Source: Flammulina velutipes
Lineage: Eukaryota > Basidiomycota > Agaricomycetes > Agaricales > Physalacriaceae
Length of the DNA: 64,000 bases
Assembly: GCA_011800155.1 (NCBI GenBank)
Contig: CM022371.1
Coordinates: 682,001 to 746,000, forward strand
Direction of reading: 5' to 3'
Shown: in pieces, positions 22,577 to 35,258 of the stretch
Layout: every line of letters starts with the position of its first letter
Numbering within the stretch: the first letter of the stretch is position 1
The notes under the pieces: generated by a model
What the model was told of the DNA's origin: nothing
The model's input: only the letters and a program-made list of their open reading frames with translations
Database searches by the model: none
Position numbers and translations under genes: made by a program

Positions 22577-24438
22577 ATGACGACTTCTCAAGTAACGCGT
22601 TCGCTTTTTGGTCTATACTTTTTCTCATTCAATTTATAGCAGCCCGGTATGCTCGGTAGCGCAATCTCGACGCTTAGTACATTGGGGCGTTTGGTCGTGA
22701 ACGATCCCTCAATGCTACTTTCCATCCTTCCGACAATGTCACAATATTTCCGATCAATCCCTAAAGCAAGCGTCCGATCCACAGACTTCTCCCGCCACCA
22801 CTTTCTTGTCATCCTGAAGCACTCTTTCTACATCCTCCACGCAGGATCTGACGAATGCAGCCACACCCCAGACATACTATCTCAAATGGTAGAGCTCGCA
22901 CCGGAAATCTCTGACTGCATCATTCTATTCTATCACGTCTTTGTCTTGGAGAATGTCGCCCTTTCCCCAGAGGATGAACAACTCCGTGAGGAGATGAAGG
23001 AAATGCTCCCCGCTTTTCTCACATCTCTAGTGCTTATACCCGTCGTTTGCGCTGTCTTAAAAAAGCAAATTGGTCTCGTGGACTGCCTAACGCGCGTGTG
23101 GTTGTTGATTGGGACGGGGACAAGTTCGATTACCATTACCAACATGGACAATCATCTTGCTGTCATAAAGCAGTTAGCTCCAAGTATGGACGACAACAGC
23201 TTGGGATGGTCAGAGCTTGGAGATGCGATGCGCAATTGCCCAACTCGTCTCGTCGCTCTGTCAACAATCCAGCGGGTCCTTTCCGAACTACACTCGACGC
23301 CTATCAATGTTAAGTTGATAAATGCCAATCTGCTCATGATACTCGAGTCCACTAGGCTCGCGGAGACCATGATGCAAGACTTCTTGGCTGCGCATATCGT
23401 CAAATGGTGCTGTGTGGTGATGAAAAGACTTACATCCCCGAAGCGTGTCCTATCCCCCCATTGCGAAAAGGATGTAGCAGCGACGATTCACACTGCCGTG
23501 TTGATCATCTTCCTCGTTTTTCAGGAAAGCCATTCGTGGGCCGTAGAAGCTCTGGAAAACGGAGCTTTGGAGTGTATTTTCCGCTCGCAATCGCTGTTGG
23601 ACTACGAGGAAGAAGTGCATTCGGATAACCTTTCCACATCTTTCTATGCTCTGGTCGACGAGCTGAACAAGTACACTGTTCATCGATCGGTGTTAAAGGC
23701 TGCACGCAGGACGATCAGACAAGTCCTTTGGAAGAATTTGGAGGATGAACTCGATCAGGACGAGCGTGTTTGGAGGGCATGGTCAGCATTCAAGAATGTG
23801 GTAGATGACAGGTGGGAATCAAGAGATTTTCTGAAGGAGATATATTGTTCGAATCCCCAGGTTAGTCATGTCACCACGCTTTGCTTCCTAGCCACCTTAC
23901 CTGTCTGCAGTGCGAGATGCCGTCTCCAAAGTCGCAATGCACGAGCTGCAAAGGTGCCTATTTCTGTGACAGACGATGTCAAAAGATAGCCTGGAAGCTT
24001 GGGCACAAGGACCTATGCTCGGATTTGCAGAAACAACAGCGAGGTATGTACCCCATTCGTGTTCTGTTTCTCTTCTGAATATATTTGGCTTGAATAGAAA
24101 CATTCAACAATAAATCATTTACCTTGAGGGATTATGATTTCTTCTTCGCTGTTGCTGAGGGCGACATAAGCATCCATCGACCGGAGATCAACGGCCTGAC
24201 GAGCCGTTTTCTACGTGCGCGACGAACACAAAATGTCCTTCCATACCCTCTGGTGGTGGATTTGGATTACACCAAAGTCCCAAGAACGGTTTGCATAACA
24301 ACGGCAGACGAATTTTTGGATTTGGAAGGATGTCAAGTATTAATCGAACAATCCAAAAAGAATGTCAGGCAGATCGTGCATGTACGGATTCCTGACGGGA
24401 GTGCAGTGATGAACTTCATTGGAAGGCTTCAAGACTGA
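22577..24438 (+). CDS. MYND-type zinc finger protein
   Basis: Exon 1 is tiny (22577-22591, MTTSQ). It joins exon 2 (22640-23860), exon 3 (23911-24043) and exon 4 (24098-24438) in phase, giving 569 aa. The first ~400 residues are helical and leucine-rich. The MYND finger spans the exon 2/3 junction: CSNPQC supplies the first cysteine pair, then CTSC, then YFCDRRCQKIAWKLGHKDLC. The C-terminal ~115 residues include YPLVVDLDYTKVPRTV and have no name I know. Single-MYND proteins of this layout are abundant in mushrooms and mostly uncharacterised; MYND fingers bind proline-rich peptides. The tiny first exon was chosen because it keeps the frame. Confidence 0.85.
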
Positions 24439-24617
24439 ATATACCTTTTATCTTATACCACTCGTGTATGGCTTAATTTTACGTTTTCGAGCACCGATCA
24501 CCTTGGCTCTTACTTCCATCATCCTACTGAACTCAACTTCCGATATACTTGGGCACGGCAAACGCTCTCCTAGCCAAGACAAGTAGCAATGCATTTCTAG
24601 ATTTATTGACCATCCAA

Positions 24618-26058
24618 ATGGAAGTGACCAACGGAAACAACTCGGATTCTCTGGCGGCTGAGGCAGCAGTTCGCCAAATTTTTGACACATACGCGTCTCT
24701 TAAATTCTCGCCTCCTCAGGGCAAACACACCATCCTCTCAGCCTTCTACCTGACGAAAGGAGACTCTTATAACGTCAAAATCATATCCATGGGCACCGGA
24801 ACGAAATGTCTGCCTTTTACGCGACTACCACCATTTGGCGCAGCGCTGCACGATAGTCATGCAGAGGTCCTTGCACGTAGAGGCGCAATGCGATGGCTTC
24901 TGGAGGAAGTCCTCCGAGCATCCCATTCTGATTTTACATCGTCTTGGATTCATGGTGGCGGACAGCAAAAATATCGACTTCTGCCGGAGGTGCAATTGCA
25001 CATGTACGTGTCCACATTACCCTGTGAGTACATATTTCATAATTCTTACAACTCTTTCTGAAGTTATTGGCTGTTGGTCTAGGTGGAGATGCATCCACTC
25101 GATTTTTAGCTGCTTTCCAAGATTCGGACATGGCGCGACTGAAAGATTCGACTGGGGAGCGACCAATCTTGCCTCCTGGTCAGGCTTCGCGAGGTCGAGA
25201 CGGATATTCCCTACATGGTGTGCTTCGTACCAAACCTGGCCGAGCGGACTCGCCTCCGACGAAGTCCATGTCGTGCAGCGATAAAATCGCGTCTTGGAAC
25301 GTGTTTGGCATACAGGGCGCGTTGGCGTCGTCTTTTCTAGAACCAGTCTACATTTCTAGCTTCGTTTTTGGCGAGGTATCTCAGGCTCTCCGCGCGGTTG
25401 TAAAGGATGACTGTCAACGTGCTCTGTTCGGGAGAATAGGCATCATAAAAGGTAAAATACCTCTTTGTCTTGGTGAAGAGATAGAATTGATACCTTATCC
25501 TTTAGATCTTCCTGGAGCATATACGATCCAAGCGCCAAAGATCATCTTCGTGAACCAAGACTTCGCTCATTCCAAGGAAGTTTTGAAAGCTGCATCAGGA
25601 TCGTGCCATGAATGTAAGCTTTCAACGTTCCTCCGATGTACGCAGATCTCTGAATTAACATTCAGCACTGTGTTGGTTTGCGGATTCCCCAAGAGTTCCC
25701 GAAGTTTTGATCAATGGATACAAACGAGGTGTCTCTCCGAAGCATCGTCTCAGAGAAAAGTCACTGTCAGTCCTGCCCTTTGTGGAGTCAACTTGATTCT
25801 GATCGTCAACAGTCCTCTTTTGAGTAGACTGGCAATGTTACAGCTATACAGGGACGTTGGTGGATCTCATACGTGAGTTTCACTCCTAGGATGCTCTGAA
25901 TGGTAGATTGATGTTTCCAAGGTCGACGTTGGACTACATGGAGGAAAAGAAAAGACAATCCGAGTACCAAGACGTCAAGCAGCGCCTGATTGGCCCAAGC
26001 GCACCCTTTTCTGGCTGGATCAAGACCTTCACGCCCACCCCAAGTTCGGACTCATAGC
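24618..26058 (+). CDS. TAD1: tRNA-specific adenosine deaminase (ADAT1/Tad1)
   Basis: Five exons (24618-25023, 25083-25613, 25666-25765, 25813-25872, 25922-26058) join in phase to 410 aa. The editing-deaminase catalytic set is complete: [12 protein letters not shown] holds the zinc His and the proton-shuttling Glu, STLPCGDAS the first zinc Cys (split by intron 1), and [12 protein letters not shown] the second. The family KGTGTKCL-like part appears as [10 protein letters not shown]. The enzyme converts A37 to inosine in tRNA-Ala in eukaryotes. It lies 180 bp downstream of the MYND gene on the same strand and converges with the metallo-hydrolase gene 57 bp away. Confidence 0.88.
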
Positions 26059-26114
26059 TGCAGTCTCTCTTCTGATATCCTAATGTACAAAACTCAATGA
26101 CGGTTCGTTTATTG

Positions 26115-27427
26115 TTAATTCTTTCGCTCTGCAAACCTAAAAGCCCTACTATCTTTCTCCAGGAACGCCCATGTCAACTTCTCCTTCCATCCCTTTGCTT
26201 TCCAGCCATTTAGGCTCTCAGGAAACTCATCGATATTTCCGGGAACCGTGCTATCGTGCGCTATCAAGAATAGCACATCGGGGCAGGCATCGAGTTTTGC
26301 GACCTTCTCTAATGTCTCCCTGGCCTTGGCGACATCAGCGTACACAGAGAGGCCAGTTGGGAGACCAAGCATGGGTGTGTCACGATTGAGAATATCGAAT
26401 TTGGAATCATTATCAGCCGGTTTAAAGTGGGTAGACGACACTGTGGCCTTGACGGAGTCGATGATGTGACCTGGGCATGGGCAGTGGACGTGGAGATCTG
26501 GGTTGGGGCGGATATGTCCTGGGTGATGGCAGCAATCACCACCTAACATGACGAACGTATCAGACGTCGTGCGGGCGAGGGCAGAGATGTGTCCCGGGTG
26601 ATGCTGTATTCGGCTAGCTCAGTAGGGAATGGTCGATTTATGACAGAAGGTTACATACACCAGGTGTGTCGAGGATGTAGAGACTACCGTCTCCGAAATA
26701 GTCCAGGGCTCGGAGACCTGCGATTTCCAACGTGCTATTGTCGAAGGATAATTCAACAACCCTCCGGCCACTAGGAATACGTGTCAAAGCCCGAGGGACA
26801 TAAAGACTGGTTCGTTTCGACTTACGCTGTATCGCTTTCCACCAACAATGCGTCGTCGTGTTCGGGATATGTTCGCAAATCGGTCCCTGGGCCCACAACG
26901 AGGTCCGTTGAGAAGGGTAATGTGGACATATCACCTATGAAGAAACTGTAAGAAACAGGGACGGCCTAGGTCAATGAGGAGGGATTACCTGTATGATCCA
27001 AGTGCGAGTGGCTGTATAATTAATCAACTCGACAATATTGTAAACTTCGGATATGATGTAAGTACCTCCAGATGACACTTTTTATACTATCGAGGTCGAT
27101 ACCACCAGCAGTGAGTCTTTCCGCGACATCTCCGTTAGGAGCCATTACATACGGACCCATAGAGGCCCATAGCGCCAATAGACCCTTCACAGCGGGCGAA
27201 AACCCCTCTTCGTCCTTGCGATAGCCTAGATCAAACATAATCCGCCCATGGACGGGATGCTCGATAAGGAATGCGTAGAATGGGCCATAAGCGCCTTCGT
27301 AGCCTTCTAGAACTGGCTCCAGGAAGAAAGAGGCTGGGGAGAAGGTCGCGTCTCCGCCTACGTTCAGAGCTTTGACCACTACAGTCGCGTCAGAAGGGGG
27401 TACACCGAGTTGCGCTGCTGATGACAT
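26115..27427 (-). CDS. Metallo-beta-lactamase-fold hydrolase
   Basis: The start MSSAAQLGVPPSD is at 27427, and there are several short introns. Visible parts are RIMFDLGYRKDEEG (strand before the metal site), SHSHLDHTG (the HxHxDH zinc motif, at about 26990-27010), then PGHIRPNPDLHVHCPCPGH near the next metal ligands and FLIAHDSTVPG near the C-terminus. Sizes and spacing fit fungal lactonase/quorum-quencher-like members of the superfamily. The substrate is unknown. It is probably a soluble cytosolic enzyme because no signal peptide is seen. Confidence 0.82.
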
Positions 27428-27753
27428 GGTGGGAGTATCGAGAGAGGGTGGTGTAACAAAGATCTGACATTGATATCCGAGTCGGACGTGCAAGGGTGCC
27501 TCGTAACTCGTCCTGATTTTCGGCCAATGGACATGTATTTTATCCTCAGATACTTTGAATGACTCTTCATGTCCCCAAACGTTGAACGAAGAAGATATAT
27601 ACAATCTGAATCCGTAAATTCGTGTAGATAATTACACGCCGGAAAATGGTAAATAGATATTTAACGAGAGGGAAGATTGAGGGTTGGGGAATTGGGATCG
27701 TGCAGCAAAATAAATAGACACAAAATGCATAATCCGTTGGTAAAAAGTGCCTT
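27428..27753. other. Spacer between the metallo-hydrolase and CDC14 genes
   Basis: Both genes are on the minus strand. This interval should hold the promoter of the hydrolase and the 3' UTR of CDC14. Nothing else was seen. Confidence 0.4.
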
Positions 27754-29968
27754 TCATGCAACCACATCAGCAGAACTAAAACTGCTTCTGCGACGACGAA
27801 CATTCCGGAGCCCTGGTCGCGCTGACTTGTTCGCCGGAACAACGACAGCAGCGGTATTGTTCGTCATCCACGCATCTGACGATGACATGCCAGACTGTTT
27901 GGTCGTCGGGGTCGAGATTTCGTTCAGAGTAGACCCGGAACGCTTCAATGTCGGTAGGCGAGAGGGGGTGGGTGATCCAGCCATTTTGCGGTTGACTGGA
28001 GTGGGTGCCGGCACCGGAACTGGGTTGGCCTTCTGACGAATAGCAGCCTTGGCGGCCGTCGTCGTCTTTGTCGAGGCTAATCGAGGTATCTTGTTCGGTG
28101 GCGGCTGTTGTCCTGTGGATTTGGTAGGCGACGATATCTCCGGCGCGGTATTTTTGCGAGCGTGTCCAACAACCCCAGAACGAGTGACTCGTGTATTAAG
28201 GCGAGGCGCCGACGAGCTCACTGACTTGACAGACGTCGTTTTCGCTGTCCTAGTCCGTACTTGAGACGGACCTCCCATTGCTGGTAGACTATCGTTCAAT
28301 TCATCTTCGAGGTCACTGTCCTCAAGAGCCTCTCTGGCCATCCGTTTCGTTCTAGGTGTTTTCCGCGGTTGACCAGGCGTAGCGATGGCCTTCGCGTGTG
28401 CGACGGCTGCAGCGACATGTCGACTGGGGGTGACGGGGGGATGAGCAAAGCTGGGGGGTGGCGTGGTCATATCCATGCGATTGAATTCCTCGTCAGTGTC
28501 CGCAGGGGGCGTAGCTGGCGTCACAAGGGGCGCAGGCTCGGGTGCGCTAGCGAGCTGCTGCCGGCGTATCTCATCCACAGCTGCCCACTTCGACCACTCC
28601 AACTGCTTCGTATACATGAATTGCTGCTGGGGTCCCACGACACTTCCTGGTCGGACAATTCGCATGAAGGCGATAGCTTCATTCGCTGTAAAGCCATATT
28701 TCCATATTAAGTAGGCACCAATGAGCGTTCCCGTTCGTCCGAGTCCGGCTTTACACTAGTGCTCGCTGGTGAGTGTGGAAGATAGTCGTGTCACTGCGTC
28801 ACTTACATGTACTGCGACAACACCACCAGCCTCAACTATCTTGTCGGCCGTATCAAGGAAGGTCCGCACTATCTCGTCAGTCGGATTGGTGCCGTCGTCG
28901 AAGTAGAGCTCCATGTGATCAACACCGTGATCCAAGAAGACGTTTCGGTCGTAGAGCTGTGTGTTTAGGCGCACAACAAGCTTGATGTTTCGCTTTTCGA
29001 AGTAGTCGAGACAGTTGAGGAAAGGTGTGGGTAGCTTTCGCTTCAAGGCGAGGTTTTTCGTGGGGGGTGCGGCTGAATAAAGTGTGGTGTCGTGTTCGGT
29101 GGCTTCTTTCTCCTTCTGAGTCTTGATCCAAGCGGTGTCAACGGGCGAAGCGAACGCAATGAAATTGGGCGTTAGCCAATTCCAGTCTCCGTTTTCCACC
29201 TTTTCGTAAAATTCGTAGTCTTCAACGTCAAACTCGTTCATGTCACATAAGTTGTTCTGCATGGCTTTCCAGAGGCCCCAGAGACAGTCCTGGATACTGA
29301 GGTTGAAATCAGATGGACCTCGCCCCGCATCTCGGAAAGGCATGAATTCCATCTCTGCGACAGGATGAAATGCTTCCCATGGCGCCCGTCGTTGTACAAT
29401 CATCTGACAAAGGTTCAACGCTGTGTTTGATGGAAGTGATTGGTAGATACGCACGGTATATAGAGCCATGAGAAGGGCGGAGTTCGCCTTTCGGCGAGGA
29501 TCATTGGAGGAATATAGGACTATTCTGTGCTCGAGTAAAACCTTGTCCTGTAATCAGATATCGATCCGTGAGTGGCGAGGTTACAATGAGTTCCATTGTA
29601 TCGCACCTCCAGGAGTTCGTGAATCAATATACACGCTTTGTACACTTGGGCGATGTTGAGTGGACCCCAGTCCTGGAAGAAGGATAGGTATAGCAGTTGG
29701 TCTTCAATCGTAAAGTAGTAGTAGGACGCTGTGTCGTCTGTCGACGATGAGAAGCCTCCACGAGCACGTGTGCGAATACGCGGTCGGTTATCGGGATCAT
29801 TGCAGTGTTTATTCAGCAGAGCGGGGTTTGGTGCAGGATGCGGAAATGTGGTGAAATATAGCCTGCAGAATAGCGAAACTCAAAGTTCAACATATCGCGT
29901 CGGCTGTTTGGGGCGCCTAGAACGCACCTTTCCGAGAATTGAGCGAGCGGCTCGCACTGAAGAACCAT
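27754..29968 (-). CDS. CDC14: CDC14-type dual-specificity phosphatase
   Basis: Exon 1 encodes MVLQCEPLAQFSER, joined in phase to LYFTTFPHPAPNP. The N-terminal DSPn domain follows (YYFTIEDQLLYLSFFQDWGP, HELLEDKVLLEHRIVLYSS). The catalytic domain has the CX5R loop as CKAGLGRTGTLIGAYLIW, split by an intron right before the Cys (28740-28805). The last ~250 residues are Ser/Pro/Thr-rich with basic clusters and SP/TP sites, as in fungal Cdc14 tails that control nucleolar retention and export. The enzyme reverses CDK phosphorylation at mitotic exit and in septation. The stop is at 27754-27756. Confidence 0.93.
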
Positions 29969-30436
29969 CTCTGCTGCGCGCAAAAGGGCACCGCGTCGTG
30001 TCGTGGGGGTAAGAGGTCAAGATGCGCGAATGACAACCACGCCGCACCACCGAGGTGGTCAGAAAAGGAAAGTGGCCAAACACGCGCAAATCACGTTTCC
30101 GATCAACAAGCTCAAGGCACGTCGCGTCGCGTCGTCCGAATCGATCGCAGCATAAACAATGGAAGGAAATATAAAAAAATGAGGCTCTGCACAACGTATG
30201 TAAGTTTGCCGCTATTACTCCTGAGAACTCAGGGTCTTGAGAACGAGAAGAATACTGCCTCAGCTTACATATGTAGCTACGACGATTATGGGTCGCTGTT
30301 TGCGTGTTCTACGTATATGTGCCTACTCTCAACAGTTGAATCAAACATTTAGCGAGCAAGATCGAAAGCTTGCATTTCACAATCATAATGTAAATAGTAA
30401 ATCTGGTACACAAAACTAGATGGTATCAAAGCCTAT
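29969..30436. other. Spacer upstream of CDC14
   Basis: It contains the CDC14 promoter and the 3' UTR of the FunK1 gene. No coding or repeat signal was seen. Confidence 0.4.
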
Positions 30437-33140
30437 CTATAGTTCAGGCTTTGACTCAGCTTGGGCATTCAGCCCTCCACCAAGACTAGAGACACTAAGA
30501 CCGTCAAGCATTTTCGACTGTTTGAAGAATCGTGCATCTTCCTCGTCACTTGAATCGTCTTCCCTGCCACGCTTCCTGATGTTGGCTTGCGATACCCTCT
30601 TTCCGTTATCCACCCAATCTCTCACCGGCTCCTCTCCTGTTTCTCCACCGAACTCGGGCAGTTGCTCAGCAAATTGCCGCATCGTCGTGTAAAACCACTC
30701 TGCGGATTCAAGTTGCGAATGAGCCTCGTCCCATTCTTCCGCTTCGAGTTGGGCGAGCATTGCTTGCCGCTTTATTGCGGCGGCCGTTTGACCAGGCTGC
30801 TGAGTCGCCTCAACGACGACAGGCCTTGGATCGTACCGAGTGGCAAAGGCCTTGCATAGTGTTCGAATGAGGTGTTGAACAGGCTGCCGAACTAACGCTG
30901 TGTTTCGAGGAAATCCGCCTCGCAGGATGGCTGCCTCCTTAGCATCTGTGCCGTATTCTGGCCCATCGTCGACTTGCCAACATTGGTCAAAAATATCCTG
31001 GAGGGTCCCCCGAAGAGCCACGATAGAAAGATCATGTTGGAGATGACGAAGACTGCACCAGAGAAGAACATGCAGGGCAGATTCCCGGTCGTCAATTGCT
31101 GTGTGTTCTGCCAAAGGGTTTTGGGCGAGGTGTGCCGACAGGAATTGCCAAGTACCCTATAAATTGTATAAGAAACCTGAGCAAGATTGGAGTGGATATG
31201 CTCACCGTACGGAGAACTCTTGTGATGCGTGGCTGCAAGCCAATGAGATCTAGAACAACACAATGGTCCCAGTCGATCAAGATTCCCTGTCGCAGTTTAG
31301 GCGTCAAGGTCATCATGATATTGCCCACGCTAATATCGCGATGCAAGATTGAGCATCTTTGTAGCGCTTGTGTATGACCTGCGGGGGTACATCAGAGGGG
31401 TTAAGGAGAGGGGAAAAAGGAATACATACCCTCCATAGCATCAGCAATGCATGTAACAAGTTGACGCGCAGTCCTAAAAGTGACCAAACTACGTCCAATC
31501 GTCTCCAAAATGATGACATGTTGGTAGAGATGGCGGATTCGAATAGATTTGGAACCTTTCGTAACCCAATCGTTGCCCAGCATTGTATGACCAACAGTTT
31601 CCACACCTGTGTCACCGCCGGCGGTCATGGTGGCAACGTACTCGACAGCCTTCTCCTTGAGCATCTTGTAGATGATCGACTCCGGATAAGTGTGTTTAGA
31701 ATCCTCGCGATAGTAGTCCTTCGCGAAGCGAAGTCCGTTTCGAGGGGATCTGACGGGAGAAGTAATATCGAAGACCATCCGAGCGCGAGAGCACCGGCCA
31801 AAGGGCGAAAAGCCGGCGACGTCGCAAAGAGGAGCAGGCGTTATATAAGTCTGGTCGTCGAACTTGAAGCGCACTTGGAAGAATGACTCGCTGGCGATGT
31901 CGACTTCCTTACGGTATCTCGTGACTGCGCGACCCATCCAATATTCTGGTGCATACGACTGCATAACCTGGCGAGTACGCTCAGCCTGCTTGCTTTGTCG
32001 CCGGTCGAGCGGTCGTGTCTATCCCTCTCTGCCCATCGGTAAGCTGAGAAAACCGCTTGAAAAAATCGAAGAGGATGTCTGGGTGGTCAACGAAGTCGAA
32101 GCGGGCACTAACGATGGCAGCGGACCGATCCCAGCGAATGAAGCGTGCGTATCGGCCACAGGTGAAGATGCTTAAGAGATGATTGCGGAATTGGCAAATC
32201 ATGGTTGCACCACCGTAGCTAGCTAGCTGGCCGCGTGTCCTGCGACCTTGCGCCGTCTGGTTTTCGAAGGGATAGTCTGCATCTGGACGAGGGTCTGCAT
32301 CAAGAGTCGTGTCTGACTCTCCGAGAAAGGCAAGATCATCCACGACACAGGTCTCCCTAGCTTCATTGCCGTCGTTGGCGACGTCGAGATCCTCTTGCTC
32401 TTCTTCCTGTGCGTCCTCTTCCTCGTCTCCCTCGATATCAGATAGAGTATCCGAAAAGAATGCAGCATATTCGGCTCCATCGTATTCTACCTGTCCATCG
32501 ACGAAAGCATCCGAACCTGCTTTCCCTTTATCCTCCCACCACATCTCAGCGTTGGCAAAGTCCATGATTTGCCGGGTTTTGCGGGGAATACGAGGTCGAG
32601 TGGAATGATATCCCGTGATGTCGACTCCAAGCGAACCACACGCCACGTCCCGGTAGCTGTGACTATCCTTGAGTTCGAGAGGGCACTTGATGTAAGCCTT
32701 CTTCCCAGTACAATCGTGCGGCCAGCCAGACAAAGCGCTAATCTGACGACAAAATTTAGCAAAATGAGCAGGTGGAATCTATGATGGCTCACAATTTTAG
32801 CATAGCGCTGACTTTCCGGCAGACCCGCCATGGATTGAAGTGTGGTGATGCGTTCAGCGCTAGGCTCTAGGTTGCGAAATTTTTTCGGAGTTTTGTCGTT
32901 CCAAGGCATGAATTGATCAACGAATAGATGAGGAGGCATAGGACCAACGTAATGGCCTTGCGTTTCATTCACCAACCTCGCTTGCGCCTTCTCCATGACG
33001 GGAGCTTCAATGGCAAAGGCGGTGTGCGCGGTGAGTTTCGGGCGAACGGGAGTGCTATGAACAGGCTGCTTGGGCTGGATTGGATTCGGCGGGGGTGTAG
33101 GAGATCTGGGCGCAGAAACCTTTGCCGATTGTTCTGTCAT
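30437..33140 (-). CDS. Fungal-type protein kinase (FunK1)
   Basis: The start MTEQSAKVSAPRSPTPPPNP is at 33140. A ~110-residue N-terminal part precedes a long insert with an acidic run (DIEGDEEEDAQEEEQEDLD) inside the FunK1 domain. Kinase motifs appear late: SILHRDISVGNIM (catalytic loop with Asp and Asn) and ILIDWDHCVVLD (the DFG position reads DWD, usual for FunK1). TGTWQFLSAHLAQNP follows, then an alpha-C-terminal lobe and a Ser-rich tail. The catalytic residues are present, so it may be an active kinase. FunK1 is expanded in multicellular mushrooms and its targets are unknown. At least four short introns are present. Confidence 0.88.
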
Positions 33141-33477
33141 GGTTGTTAGAATATAGGTCAAGGGGGAAAGTGTGGGGTCAAGGGGACACAACGGTAGGTA
33201 TACATATATACCCTCGTGCGCATAATATTTCATTGTTCGCTTGAAGACTCACAATAAGCAAAAGACTTCAAGCCGCGAGGCGGATTTGGATGATCGTGGC
33301 AGAAACAAAGGAGCATGTGACCCTGCTCATTCCCATTCTGTCGGTCGGCAAGCATCCGGCCGATTGACGGCATTAAATGCAAAATTCAAATTATAATACA
33401 GGACAGCTGAATATTCAGCGCTTGTTGGTAGCCTACGTACAATAAGATATACTGTTTAACGCTACAATTTACTGATT
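33141..33477. other. Spacer between FunK1 and TYR1
   Basis: It should contain the FunK1 promoter. A tatacatatata stretch near 33198 could serve as a TATA-like element, about 60 bp upstream of the ATG. Confidence 0.45.
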
Positions 33478-35132
33478 TCAATCCTCAACCTTGCTTTCCA
33501 TCACCGTCTTGATCATCTCGCTTCCCAACTTACCACCTTCCTCAAATCGACTCTCAAAGAACTCCCTCGTCTCGTCGAACCGTCGCCGGTAGACCTCAAA
33601 GCTTCTGAATTGGACACACTGACTCCATCCCCTCGCAGCTATGGTGAACTCCAGGTCGTCCGAACGATGCCATGTATCATAGATTGCCGAGTGTATAGCT
33701 GCTGAGAGAAGGGAGGGCGACAAGAAGAGATGTTCCGCCACACCTAGGAATAGCCGGAAGAGGGGAGTAGCTGCCAACGCCAGATGATGGAATGGATTGA
33801 TGTTTAGATGCGCCCAACAATCCACCATGGCAAGTAATGACAGATGAGAGTTGGGACGATAGTTGGATCCTGACGTCGATCCCTCTCCAGGCTGGACGTG
33901 GCCAAGGCTGAACCTATCTAGAACGTCCTCGGAGAGCAAGATTGGCCTCCGATGTTTTTGTTCAGACTGTTCCCCTCCAAATACTATCTTTCTTGCCCAT
34001 TCTACACGGTCGCGAAGACGTGTTTCCCTCTCCTGCGCCTCAGTACCAAGATTGCTAGCTGTCCCGGCCTCGATCATCATCTTGAACAATTCAGTAGTGC
34101 TTTTCGCGTATTGATAGATTTGTTCGCGGGCCTTGGGATTTAGAATGGCCAAACCAGCGTATACGTGCCATGCGTTGCTGTATATCCGCAGCGTGAGATT
34201 GACCTTTACCGTTTCCATCCCCCCGACGTATAGACCTTGCTCCCATGGATATGCTGCCGTCGATGCCCAAGCTGTCCCCATGCTGTTTATTCAAAAACTT
34301 TATCAGCATTTTTTAAACCACGTAGTGCGAACTAACCTCAGGAAAGCTGCGTGTGTGACGGCTTGAGTATTCGCGGTGACGATGTCGTGGGCTTCGTATG
34401 AGAGATAAACATAGCGAGAGCCGAAACAGCGTAAAATGTTCTCCACTAGCGTCAATGCACAGTCAGACGCCCTGTGCTTTATGAGAACCTGCAATCGAGT
34501 CAGGAATTCTACTTCGGGTCATCTTCGGGTAGCGCCTACCAGAGGTTGGCCAACTGGATTTACAGTAGGGCCATGAAGAGAATGACAAGAAACGATAGAC
34601 GCGTCCGCTGGAAGATACTTCTCAAAGGCTGCCTGTTCGGGAGCCTTGACAGAAGTTTGACCAGCGACTATGGCATTCAGCTTGGTCGCTGAATAATTAT
34701 TAGAAAGCATAATTTTTGTACAACTAGAGTGACTCACATGGACCATATTCAGCGACGACGCGTTCAATGAACTCGGCTTCGACAGAATACATGATAAAGT
34801 CAGAAGACCGAGAGACGCCGTGGCCATCGGTAAAGACAGTGACCTCTGAAACATCTATTCACTGTGATTAAGCAATGTACTACGCATAGAGGACACGCCT
34901 TACTTTCCCATTGGGCCTTCAGAGATTCAAACTTGTCCGGTCGATCACATACGTGAATTCTATTCGAAAGGTCAGGGTTAAGCTATGAGTTATGGTAGTA
35001 AACAGACTTCTTCCAGCCGGCTTTGGACAGGAGTCTGGCGTACATTGAGCCCATTAGACCCATTCCAATAATTCCGATGGTAGGCTGCTGGGCCACTGGG
35101 TCAGTGGGGGAGACATTGGGGGAGATTCGCAT
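33478..35132 (-). CDS. TYR1: Prephenate dehydrogenase (NADP+)
   Basis: The start MRISPNVSPTDP is at 35132. The Rossmann dinucleotide motif follows at once (IGIIGMGLMGSMYARLL). Exon 3 holds CHSLHGPTVNPVGQPLV, the HSxHGP active-site segment of fungal prephenate dehydrogenases, and TNTQAVTHAAFLSMGTAW continues the helical dimerisation domain. The enzyme oxidatively decarboxylates prephenate to 4-hydroxyphenylpyruvate in tyrosine biosynthesis. The length (about 440 aa after splicing) matches yeast Tyr1. The gene is divergent from the APH-like gene, with 126 bp between starts. Confidence 0.9.
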
Positions 35133-35258
35133 TGATGGTAAGATGGAAGTAGGCCAGTGGCTGTGCGACCATTTAATTTGAATAAAAAGCTCTGTTTACC
35201 CTCAGCTTCAACCGTTCAACTTGGTTCAACCGTCACTGTGCCGCAAGCCTAGCGCACC
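35133..35258. promoter_or_regulatory. Divergent promoter region, TYR1 and APH-like gene
   Basis: Only 126 bp lie between the two oppositely oriented start codons, so the promoters must share it. No specific operator was recognised. Confidence 0.5.

Noticed and set aside
26600..26660. tRNA-like D-arm string ggctagctcagtaggga
   Set aside because: No anticodon arm or T-arm follows, and the stretch is an intron of the metallo-hydrolase gene on the other strand.
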